A stretch of DNA of 64,000 nt from Magnetovibrio sp. (GTDB lineage: Bacteria; Pseudomonadota; Alphaproteobacteria; Rhodospirillales; Casp-alpha2), in contig PBKU01000057.1 in NCBI GenBank assembly GCA_002722175.1, forward strand, positions 1 through 64,000, read 5' to 3'. Numbering within the stretch: position 1 is the stretch's first letter; every line of letters starts with the position of its first letter. A program made the translations under genes and the position numbers. Of this stretch, positions 57,423-64,000 are shown piece after piece. The notes below the pieces were generated by a model, which was not told where the DNA came from, searched no databases, and worked only from the letters and a program-made list of their open reading frames with translations.

Positions 57423-59045
57423 ATGCAGCAAAAGCCTTTTTTTAATTCCTCATTTGACTATATCATCATTGGCGCTGGGTCAGCCGGCTCTTTATTAGCG
57501 AATAGACTAAGCGCCAACCACAAGCACAAAGTACTCTTGATCGAGGCTGGTCCAGATTCTCAAAACTTTTGGATTCGCTTGCCTATTGGCTATTATCGCA
57601 CCATGTCCAATCCAAAAATTTCTCGCGTCTTTGCTACCGAACCTAGCGAAGAAACTTCAGAACGAAAAATCAATTGGCCGCGAGGCTGCGTTATTGGAGG
57701 TTCTAGTGCAATTAATGGCTTAGCATTTATTCGTGGGCAAAAAGAAGACTTTGATGACTGGAATTCTCTTGGTGCTCGTGGCTGGAGCTATTCAGAAGTC
57801 TTACCTTTTTTTAGGCGCCTCGAAAATTACGCAGGGGGAGAAAGCCAGTATCATGGAAATTTAGGAGAAATGCGGGTTTCGGATTTGCGTAATGAAAGCC
57901 GTTGCTGTCAAGCGTGGATTCATGCAGCTCAAGAATACGGCCTTCCATTTAATCCTGATTTCAACGGAGAAACAACTTTTGGCGTTGGCTCTTATCAGCT
58001 ATCAACAACTGGTCGCTGGCGATCAAGCTCTGCCGCTGCTTACCTTAGCCCGGCCAGAAAGCGGAAAAACCTTACGATTCTAACATGCGCCTTCGTTAAA
58101 CGCATTTTATTTAATAAAACACGAGCTTGCGGGATAGAGTGGATAAAAGGTGATAAAATATATCAAGCAAAGGCGAATTCGGAGGTTATTCTTTCTGCTG
58201 GCACCATACAATCCCCCCAAATTTTGCAGCTGTCTGGCATTGGGCCTAGAAAGTTGCTAAAAGCCCATGGGATACCGGTAATACTCGACGCTCCCTCTGT
58301 GGGGGAAAATCTTCAAGATCACTATCAAATGCGGCTTGTAGTTCGCCTTACCGGCAAGGGATCACTTAATACGGCCTGCCGGAACCCTATAAAATTATTG
58401 GAATGGGGACTTAAGTGGTTAGTGAGTGCCTCTGGCCCCTTAACCGTTGGCGCAGGACAGGTGGGAGGAGCCGCCTGCACAAAGTTTTCAGAAGGTGGCC
58501 GGCCAGATGTTCAGTTGTTCATAATGCCCCTTTCTCTTGATAGGGCAGGAGAACCTCTTCACAAATACCCGGGTTTTACCGCTATAGTCTGGCAATGTCA
58601 CCCTCAATCGAGAGGAAAAATCGCAATTAAGTCAACAAATCCATTTGATCCGCCGAAGATAGAGCCAAATTACTTTAAGAGGTCGATAGACCGCAAAGTA
58701 ATGGTCGAGGGTGTAAAAATACTGAGAAAAATATTTGCTCAACCATCTTTCCGGAAATTATGGGATATTGAGACAATACCAGGAACAGAGTTCTCTTCCG
58801 ACCAAGAAATCTGGGAGCAAATTAGTAAGTACGGCACTACTATTTACCACCCTGTTGGAACATGTCGAATGGGGGTTGACGACCAAGCTGTCGTTGACCA
58901 GAACTTAAAAGTTCGCGGGCTCAGTGGCCTAAGGATTGTCGACGCCTCTGTAATGCCAAAAATCACATCTGCGAACACGAATGCTCCAACACTAATGATT
59001 GCAGAAAAAGGAGCTGATATAATTCTTAACTCTGGGTGTAACTAA
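57423..59045 (+). CDS. GMC-family FAD oxidoreductase (alcohol/choline dehydrogenase type)
   Basis: 540 aa. FAD-binding GAGSAG (17-22), GMC signature 1 WPRGCVIGGSSAINGL, signature 2 SAGTIQSPQILQLSGIG, and the catalytic HPVGTCRMG with downstream NTNAPTLMIAEKGAD. It oxidises a primary alcohol to an aldehyde; choline, polyethylene glycol and alkanol dehydrogenases share this form and cannot be separated by eye. A terminator follows it, so the downstream aldehyde dehydrogenase is probably a separate transcript. Confidence 0.85.
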   Translation: MQQKPFFNSSFDYIIIGAGSAGSLLANRLSANHKHKVLLIEAGPDSQNFWIRLPIGYYRTMSNPKISRVFATEPSEETSERKINWPRGCVIGGSSAINGLAFIRGQKEDFDDWNSLGARGWSYSEVLPFFRRLENYAGGESQYHGNLGEMRVSDLRNESRCCQAWIHAAQEYGLPFNPDFNGETTFGVGSYQLSTTGRWRSSSAAAYLSPARKRKNLTILTCAFVKRILFNKTRACGIEWIKGDKIYQAKANSEVILSAGTIQSPQILQLSGIGPRKLLKAHGIPVILDAPSVGENLQDHYQMRLVVRLTGKGSLNTACRNPIKLLEWGLKWLVSASGPLTVGAGQVGGAACTKFSEGGRPDVQLFIMPLSLDRAGEPLHKYPGFTAIVWQCHPQSRGKIAIKSTNPFDPPKIEPNYFKRSIDRKVMVEGVKILRKIFAQPSFRKLWDIETIPGTEFSSDQEIWEQISKYGTTIYHPVGTCRMGVDDQAVVDQNLKVRGLSGLRIVDASVMPKITSANTNAPTLMIAEKGADIILNSGCN

Positions 59046-59108
59046 GGGTTAGTAAATTGACTTTTACGAAAAACTCATAATAACAAATTGGTGTAGAGTA
59101 ATCCCTGC

Positions 59109-59143
59109 GCGTTTAAAGCTATCGAATATAGCACGCTTTTTTT
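59109..59143 (+). terminator. Intrinsic terminator after GMC oxidoreductase gene
   Basis: GCGT pairs with ACGC and GCTAT with ATAGC around a CGAAT loop, with a 5-nt bulge, followed by seven T. It begins 64 bp after the stop codon. Confidence 0.65.
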
Positions 59144-59189
59144 GTACTCTAAATTCAATTTTGTTTGGTGTAATTATAGCAAATGAATG

Positions 59190-59239
59190 ACTGGTGGTTT
59201 TATATATAATTAGGCAATTATAAAACGGGTTTACTGGTG
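59190..59239. promoter_or_regulatory. Direct and inverted repeats upstream of aldehyde dehydrogenase
   Basis: ACTGGTG occurs at 59190-59196 and 59233-59239. Between them GTTTTATA (59197-59204) and TATAAAAC (59219-59226) form a perfect 8-bp inverted repeat. A TATAAT lies inside. This looks like an operator-promoter region about 55-100 bp before the gene. Confidence 0.4.
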
Positions 59240-59291
59240 TTCCGTTAACATAATTCAATTTTAAATAGTAAGCTCTTGGAAAGGCAGGTTC

Positions 59292-60734
59292 ATGGTAAGC
59301 ATATACGAAAATAGCATGTTGCATATTAATGGAAGGTGGAGGCCCTCGGCATCTGGAAAGACTATTGATGTTATAAATCCGGCTACTGAAGAAAAAATAG
59401 GCCAGGTTGCACAAGCAAATTCGGATGATCTACAAGAGGCCATTCAGGCTGCTAATGATGGTTTTAAAAAGTGGCGATATGTTCCGACCTTTGACCGATA
59501 CAAATTAATGCGGAAGGTGGCAACGCTATTTAAGGAGCGTGCCGACAAAGTTGCTACCTTGTTGACGCTAGAACAGGGCAAACCTCTATATGAGGCAAAA
59601 ATCGAGACACAGGTCGCAATTGATCGCATCGACTGGATGGCCGAAGAAGGTCGCCGGGCCTACGGCAGGGTTATCCCCGCCCGCTCTAGTCATGTTAGCC
59701 AGCTTGTAATTAAAGAACCTGTTGGGCCAGTAGCTGCCTTTACTCCCTGGAATTTTCCAATTAATCAGGCGGTACAAAAAGTTGCAGCTGCGGTTGCAGC
59801 TGGCTGTTCAGTAATCCTCAAGGGACCCGAGGAAGCTCCGGCCAGCTGCGCCGCATTGGTGCAGGCATTTGTAGACGCAGGGCTCCCAAACGGTGTGTTA
59901 AATTTAGTGTTTGGCATACCATCAGAGATTTCTGATTTTCTTATACCACACCCTATTATTCGGAAAGTAACATTCACTGGCTCAACAGTTGTAGGAAAAC
60001 AATTAGCTGCAAAAGCAGGGGCTCATATGAAAGTAATAACAATGGAGCTTGGGGGTCATGCCCCGGCAATTATTTTTGAAGATGGGGATATTGATATTGC
60101 ATTAAAGGTCCTTAGTGCAAATAAATTTCGGAATGCTGGGCAGGTTTGCATTGCACCCTCTAGGTTTTTAGTGCATGAGAAAAAATATAAGCAATTTGTG
60201 CGCGGTTTTACTCAAATCGCACAAAATTTGCGTGTTGGTGACGGCATGAACCCTAAAACAGAAATGGGGCCCCTCGCTCATGAGCGACGACTGAAAGCAA
60301 TACAAGAATTTGTGAGCGACGCGGTCAGTAAAGGCGCAAAAATCGAAACAGGGGGACAAAGAAAAGGAAATAAGGGATACTTTTTTGAACCTACAGTTTT
60401 AACAAATGTACCTACAAATGCCCGTGTTATGAATGAAGAGCCATTTGGTCCTCTAGCTCCCATTAATGTTTTCAACGATTTCGATTCTGTAATCGAGGAG
60501 GCAAATCGTTTATCTTACGGATTGGCTGCTTACGCCTACACAAGTTCAGTTAAAACAGCCGCGGCCTTATCTTCAGCAATTGAAAGCGGAATGGTATCTA
60601 TAAATCACCATGGCGTTGCGTTAGTTGAAACGCCATTTGGCGGAGTCAAAGATTCCGGTTTTGGAAAGGAAGGAGGCCTGGAAGGGTTAGAGGCTTACAT
60701 GAATACTAAATTTGTCACACAAGCCGAGATATAG
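59292..60734 (+). CDS. NAD(P)-dependent aldehyde dehydrogenase (succinate-semialdehyde type)
   Basis: 480-aa ALDH-superfamily enzyme. Catalytic Cys286 (NAGQVCIAP), general base Glu252 (MELGGHAP), Asn154 (PWNFP), Lys177 (ILKGPEEAP) and the cofactor loop FTGSTVVGKQ are all present. Overall it most resembles succinate-semialdehyde and related NAD-dependent dehydrogenases; the substrate is uncertain. AAGGCAGG precedes the ATG. With the upstream GMC enzyme it could complete alcohol-to-acid oxidation. Confidence 0.86.
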   Translation: MVSIYENSMLHINGRWRPSASGKTIDVINPATEEKIGQVAQANSDDLQEAIQAANDGFKKWRYVPTFDRYKLMRKVATLFKERADKVATLLTLEQGKPLYEAKIETQVAIDRIDWMAEEGRRAYGRVIPARSSHVSQLVIKEPVGPVAAFTPWNFPINQAVQKVAAAVAAGCSVILKGPEEAPASCAALVQAFVDAGLPNGVLNLVFGIPSEISDFLIPHPIIRKVTFTGSTVVGKQLAAKAGAHMKVITMELGGHAPAIIFEDGDIDIALKVLSANKFRNAGQVCIAPSRFLVHEKKYKQFVRGFTQIAQNLRVGDGMNPKTEMGPLAHERRLKAIQEFVSDAVSKGAKIETGGQRKGNKGYFFEPTVLTNVPTNARVMNEEPFGPLAPINVFNDFDSVIEEANRLSYGLAAYAYTSSVKTAAALSSAIESGMVSINHHGVALVETPFGGVKDSGFGKEGGLEGLEAYMNTKFVTQAEI

Positions 60735-60759
60735 AATTAAATAAAAGGGGTGCCTACGA

Positions 60760-61128
60760 TTAACCGTTCTGTATTTTAATCATATGACCGAGGTCACACC
60801 CTGAAAAGATATGAACATGAAAATGAAATACTTCCTGGTGCGCATCCCGACCATGATTCGCGAGAATCCGATAGCCATCCGATACCCCACCTATCATTCG
60901 TGCGACCTGTCCAACGGCGCGCCAAAATTCAGTTATTTCGAGATCACTACCATTCTCTGAAAAGTCTTCCATTGAAATATAGGAACCTTTTGGAATAACT
61001 AATACATGATTCGGTGCTTGGGGGTTAATATCACGGAATGCTAAAACATGATCATTTTCATATACTTTGTCACATGGAACTTCATTTCGAATTATTTTAG
61101 CAAAAATATTTTGACTATCGTAACCCAT
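60760..61128 (-). CDS. HIT-family (HINT-like) nucleotide hydrolase
   Basis: 122 aa with the histidine triad His102-x-His104-x-His106 (HFHVHIF) and N-terminal IFAKIIRNEVPCDKVYEND, typical of HINT purine phosphoramidases. It is downstream of hisE as in many alphaproteobacteria. It converges with the aldehyde dehydrogenase gene, 25 bp apart. Confidence 0.9.
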   Translation of the reverse strand: MGYDSQNIFAKIIRNEVPCDKVYENDHVLAFRDINPQAPNHVLVIPKGSYISMEDFSENGSDLEITEFWRAVGQVARMIGGVSDGYRILANHGRDAHQEVFHFHVHIFSGCDLGHMIKIQNG

Positions 61129-61143
61129 GGCTCTTCTCCAGTC

Positions 61144-61467
61144 TCAAGTTGAATCACGCGTATCTTTTTCTTCGATGCCCGACATATCAAACCGAGCATC
61201 AAGCTCTGCCCATACATCCCTGGTACTAACCCCTGTTGCTTTCCATAAAACTAAAAGGTGATATAGCAAATCACTGCTTTCTGAAATAAGGCTCGTTTTT
61301 GAACCACTGACTGCAGCTAGGGCTGTTTCTACAGCTTCTTCTCCTACCTTTTTTGCAATTTGTGTGACGTTCCCAGAGAGAAGTTTTGCTGTATAAGATG
61401 TGGCTGGGTTTGCGCTTTCCCGTGTCTGTATAACCATGTAAAGTTTCTCTAGTATATGATTTTCCAT
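61144..61467 (-). CDS. hisE: Phosphoribosyl-ATP pyrophosphatase HisE
   Basis: 107-aa MazG-fold enzyme of the second histidine step. KKVGEEAVETALAA and SESSDLLYHLLVLW carry the metal-binding acidic residues. ATG 61467 follows the hisF stop directly, with AGAGGTG inside the hisF end as ribosome site; a GTG one codon earlier is also possible. Confidence 0.94.
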   Translation of the reverse strand: MENHILEKLYMVIQTRESANPATSYTAKLLSGNVTQIAKKVGEEAVETALAAVSGSKTSLISESSDLLYHLLVLWKATGVSTRDVWAELDARFDMSGIEEKDTRDST

Positions 61468-61469
61468 CA

Positions 61470-62231
61470 CTACACCTCTCTAATTGCAATACCATGCAAT
61501 CGCATATATGCCTTTGTTTCATTAATAGAATACTCGCCAAAATGAAAGATTGAGGCGGCAAGGACAGCTGAAGCATGGCCTTTAACTACTCCATCAACAA
61601 AGTGCTGTGGGGTCCCAACACCCCCAGACGCTATAACGGGAATTTTTACAGCATCGGCCACTGCCCGGGTTAAAGCTAAGTTAAATCCTTGTTTTGTCCC
61701 ATCACGGTCCATTGATGTAAGAAGAATTTCGCCAGCTCCTAATTCCGTAATTTCACGTGCCCATTCCACTGCGTCAATTCCTGTTGCTTCACGACCCCCA
61801 TGGGTAAATACTTCAAAACGTTCACCAGATACTGATTTAGCGTCAATTGCCACTACGATACATTGACTGCCAAATTGTTCAGCCGCTTGACGAACAAAGT
61901 GTGGTTGTGATACTGCCGCTGTATTGATAGATACCTTGTCAGCCCCGGCTAGAAGTAGCGACTGGATGTCTGACACACTTCGCACGCCACCACCAACCGT
62001 GAGCGGCATAAAACATTCTTCTGCTGTTCTTTTTACAACTTCCATTATTGTATCTCGATACTCATGGCTAGCGGTGATATCTAGAAAACAAAGCTCGTCT
62101 GCACCCGCCTGGTCATAAATTCGGGCTTGTTCAACAGGGTCCCCAGCATCAACGAGGTCAACAAAATTAACTCCCTTTACCACGCGGCCCTTATCAACAT
62201 CCAGGCATGGAATTACTCTTACTTTTAACAT
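61470..62231 (-). CDS. hisF: Imidazole glycerol-phosphate synthase cyclase subunit HisF
   Basis: 253-aa TIM barrel working with HisH. Asp11 ([14 protein letters not shown]) and the second catalytic Asp in VVAIDAKS are present, as is the phosphate site ASGGVGTP. Located between hisE and hisA. Confidence 0.96.
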   Translation of the reverse strand: MLKVRVIPCLDVDKGRVVKGVNFVDLVDAGDPVEQARIYDQAGADELCFLDITASHEYRDTIMEVVKRTAEECFMPLTVGGGVRSVSDIQSLLLAGADKVSINTAAVSQPHFVRQAAEQFGSQCIVVAIDAKSVSGERFEVFTHGGREATGIDAVEWAREITELGAGEILLTSMDRDGTKQGFNLALTRAVADAVKIPVIASGGVGTPQHFVDGVVKGHASAVLAASIFHFGEYSINETKAYMRLHGIAIREV

Positions 62232-62253
62232 AAAATGCGCCCAAATTTTGTTG

Positions 62254-62982
62254 TCAGCTAGAATTTAGTACGTGTATTGCAACAGCCGGGTCTATTATAC
62301 CATCATAGATTGCACGGCCACTAATAACACCGTGTAATTTTCCTTTTGACATATTTTTTAGTAGAACAAGGTCCTTTATCGAAGAAATCCCGCCAGAAAG
62401 AATAACTGGAGTAGAAACCGCCGTAGCCAGTTCTAAAGTAGATCTAATGTCAGGTCCACTCATTAGCCCGTCTCGACTAATATTTGTATAGATAAACGTT
62501 CCAACACCGGCTGCTTCAAATTGACTAGCCAAGTCAATAACTTGTATTGTTGTCGTCTCTAACCAACCCTTTACCACAACTAAACCATCCCGCGCATCTA
62601 TCGCGATCGCTATTTTTTTTCCAAATTCTTGGCACAATTCAGTTACCAAACCTGGGTTATATGCAGCGAGCGTTCCTAAAATGATCCTATTAACACCAAT
62701 AGAAAACCATTTTTCTATTGTTTTTAGATTACGAACGCCACCACCAAGCTGGATTGATAGCTGGGTTCCCTGCACTATTGCTTCAATGGCCTCTACATTA
62801 ACGGCGTGCCCGGAAATAGCACCGTTTAGATCAATTAGGTGTAACCACTTACACCCCGCCTTTTCAAAGGTAAGCGCTTGGTGAACAGGGTCGTTACTAA
62901 ATACAGTTGCTTCGTTCATGTTTCCCTGAATAAGGCGCACACATTTTCCATCCTTCAAGTCAATTGCCGGATAAAAAATCAT
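62254..62982 (-). CDS. hisA: Phosphoribosylformimino-AICAR-P isomerase HisA
   Basis: 242-aa TIM barrel. Start region [17 protein letters not shown] with the catalytic Asp; QLGGGVRN and LSGGISS phosphate sites. ATG 62982 overlaps the hisH TGA (ATGA) and has GGAG eight bases upstream, so the two are coupled. Confidence 0.96.
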   Translation of the reverse strand: MIFYPAIDLKDGKCVRLIQGNMNEATVFSNDPVHQALTFEKAGCKWLHLIDLNGAISGHAVNVEAIEAIVQGTQLSIQLGGGVRNLKTIEKWFSIGVNRIILGTLAAYNPGLVTELCQEFGKKIAIAIDARDGLVVVKGWLETTTIQVIDLASQFEAAGVGTFIYTNISRDGLMSGPDIRSTLELATAVSTPVILSGGISSIKDLVLLKNMSKGKLHGVISGRAIYDGIIDPAVAIHVLNSS

Positions 62983-63626
62983 GGTTGCCACTCCAAGAAG
63001 TTTTCCAAAAATATAAATCCATTTAACTGGCTCTTTTCCGGGTGAAATTGTGTTCCCACAACGTTTTGTTTTTGAACAATCGCTGTTAGTTGGCTACCAT
63101 AATCAGTAGTTGCTAAAATACTTTCGTCTAAATCGGGACGAAATGAATATGAGTGAACAAAATAAAAATGCGGGCTTATAGGCAGTTTATCAAGCAAAGG
63201 ATGAGAGTTGTTCGAAAACATTATTTCATTCCAACCCATGTGAGGTGTTTTTAATGTATCACCTGAAGTGTTAATGCTTTCTACCTGACCGGGTATCCAG
63301 TTAAAACCTGGGTGATTTCCGTGCTCTAAACTATTCGTAGCCATTAATTGCATTCCAACACATATGCCGAGAAAGGGTCGGGCCTTCTGAATTGTTGTCT
63401 CTTCAATAGCTTCAGATAAACCTTTGATGGTGGATAGGCCCCTTAAACAAGAGGCAAACGCGCCTACACCTGGCAAAACAAGCCGATCTGCTTTTAGTAC
63501 TATTCCAGGGTCTTTCGTCACATGAACCCTGGTCTCTTTCTTCAAATTTAGCGCTGTCCGCTCGATTGCTTTTGCAGCTGAGCGCAAGTTCCCGCTACCG
63601 TAGTTGATAATTACAACATTCATCAT
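62979..63626 (-). CDS. hisH: Imidazole glycerol-phosphate synthase glutaminase subunit HisH
   Basis: 215-aa class I glutaminase supplying ammonia to HisF. Nucleophile Cys89 (LGICVGMQLMA) and the His/Glu pair in GTQFHPEKSQ. ATG 63626 has GGGGAG eight bases upstream; the frame extends six codons more to a TTG. Confidence 0.96.
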   Translation of the reverse strand: MMNVVIINYGSGNLRSAAKAIERTALNLKKETRVHVTKDPGIVLKADRLVLPGVGAFASCLRGLSTIKGLSEAIEETTIQKARPFLGICVGMQLMATNSLEHGNHPGFNWIPGQVESINTSGDTLKTPHMGWNEIMFSNNSHPLLDKLPISPHFYFVHSYSFRPDLDESILATTDYGSQLTAIVQKQNVVGTQFHPEKSQLNGFIFLENFLEWQP

Positions 63627-63919
63627 AAAGATTGCTCCCCACAAAAACAGTTTGGCACCACGATAAATTATTCAAGGCTTGTTTTTGTTGCAAAGACCCT
63701 TGAATTACAGAAACTCTAGCGAATGTAATGTTAAAGGGTTAAGTAGTGATAATACAAGATTTTATCGCCTTTCGAAAACCCATTCATAAGCCGTAATCAC
63801 TCGCATACCTAGTTTTCACTGTAGCTTAGGTAAAATAGAAACAAGAAACAAAAGCTATAACGGTCTTTATTCAGATTTTCACAATATCAATATGAAAACT
63901 TTTTCTTAAATTAGCCAAA
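63627..63919 (-). other. hisB-hisH spacer
   Basis: 293 bp without a gene of useful length; the longest candidate is a 14-codon frame reading MRVITAYEWVFERR. A 7-bp inverted repeat TTCAAGG (63671-63677) / CCTTGAA (63698-63704) with an inner TTTG/CAAA stem lies about 45 bp before hisH. No U-run follows it. It may be a leader or processing hairpin. Confidence 0.4.
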
Positions 63920-64000
63920 TTAAATGGACTCTGGTCCGATAACTCCTTTTGTTGAAGGGATCGAGTCACTTTTCTTTGGATCTAATTCAACAGCATTTCT
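63920..64000 (-). CDS. hisB: HisB (imidazoleglycerol-phosphate dehydratase), C-terminal fragment
   Basis: Only the last 26 codons and stop are in the window. The translation ends AVELDPKKSDSIPSTKGVIG plus four more residues; the IPSTKG ending is the usual HisB C-terminus, and hisB is the expected gene upstream of hisH. The rest lies beyond the right edge. Confidence 0.75.
   Translation of the reverse strand, partial: RNAVELDPKKSDSIPSTKGVIGPESI

Noticed and set aside
63886-63903. AATATCAATAT-type sequence shared with the fur upstream region (near 24748)
   Set aside because: AT-rich match of under 20 bp with no structure; likely chance.
63924-64000. Plus-strand open frame starting ATG and running off the edge
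   Set aside because: The opposite strand reads the expected HisB C-terminus (IPSTKG) in the his operon, which explains the sequence better.

Overview
The window looks like AT-rich chromosomal DNA from an alphaproteobacterium, probably Rhodospirillales-like and plausibly marine. I base this on gene content and order: irr-fabA-fabB-fabI, tsaB/fur-miaB-phoH-ybeY-corC-lnt-trmB-rimP-nusA-infB-rbfA-truB-rpsO-pnp, mutS/glnD/murJ/trpS, hrcA-grpE-dnaK-dnaJ-dapB, rph-rdgB-hemW, rsmI-gshB and hisB-H-A-F-E. It is almost entirely core genome. I see no insertion sequence, prophage, integrase, CRISPR array, tRNA or rRNA.

Layout. 1-2.9 kb: metZ, a D-2-hydroxyacid dehydrogenase and a secreted SH3 protein. 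2.9-6 kb: a minus-strand iron/oxidative-stress group: irr, rubrerythrin, a GlpC/HdrD-like Fe-S protein and a DUF3501 protein. A good match to the Irr target motif (iron control element, ICE) sits at the rubrerythrin promoter. 6-8.7 kb: unsaturated fatty-acid synthesis (fabA, fabB, fabI). 8.8-25.9 kb: the large translation, RNA-decay and envelope supercluster, with several usual members missing (ylxR, metK, rimI). 26.3-28.5 kb: a polysaccharide deacetylase-like protein and a Bax-like glucosaminidase. 28.7-40.3 kb: nfuA, trpS, murJ, glnD, mutS, an AmpG-like permease and a GT9 glycosyltransferase. 40.7-42.6 kb: an EI24 membrane protein, a bactofilin and a small envelope protein. 42.7-51.5 kb: the heat-shock operon with dapB, then rph-rdgB-hemW. 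51.5-56.5 kb: an LpoA-like lipoprotein, rsmI, a BON lipoprotein, a SirB1-like protein and gshB. 56.5-60.7 kb: a hydrolase, a GMC oxidoreductase and an aldehyde dehydrogenase, a likely small catabolic set. 60.8-64 kb: a HIT protein and hisE-F-A-H, with the last 26 codons of hisB at the right edge.

I found no convincing new multi-gene system. The most interesting signals are regulatory. They include the ICE-like motif and a second palindrome at the rubrerythrin promoter, and an intrinsic-terminator-like hairpin 28 nt upstream of rimP at the head of the rimP-nusA-infB operon. A large stem-loop also occupies the place where ylxR is normally found. Several proteins have altered motif positions: Gln for a metal-site His in the deacetylase, Arg for His in the SirB1-like protein, and CPLT in the TusA-like protein. 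All assignments come from reading motifs; no database search was run.
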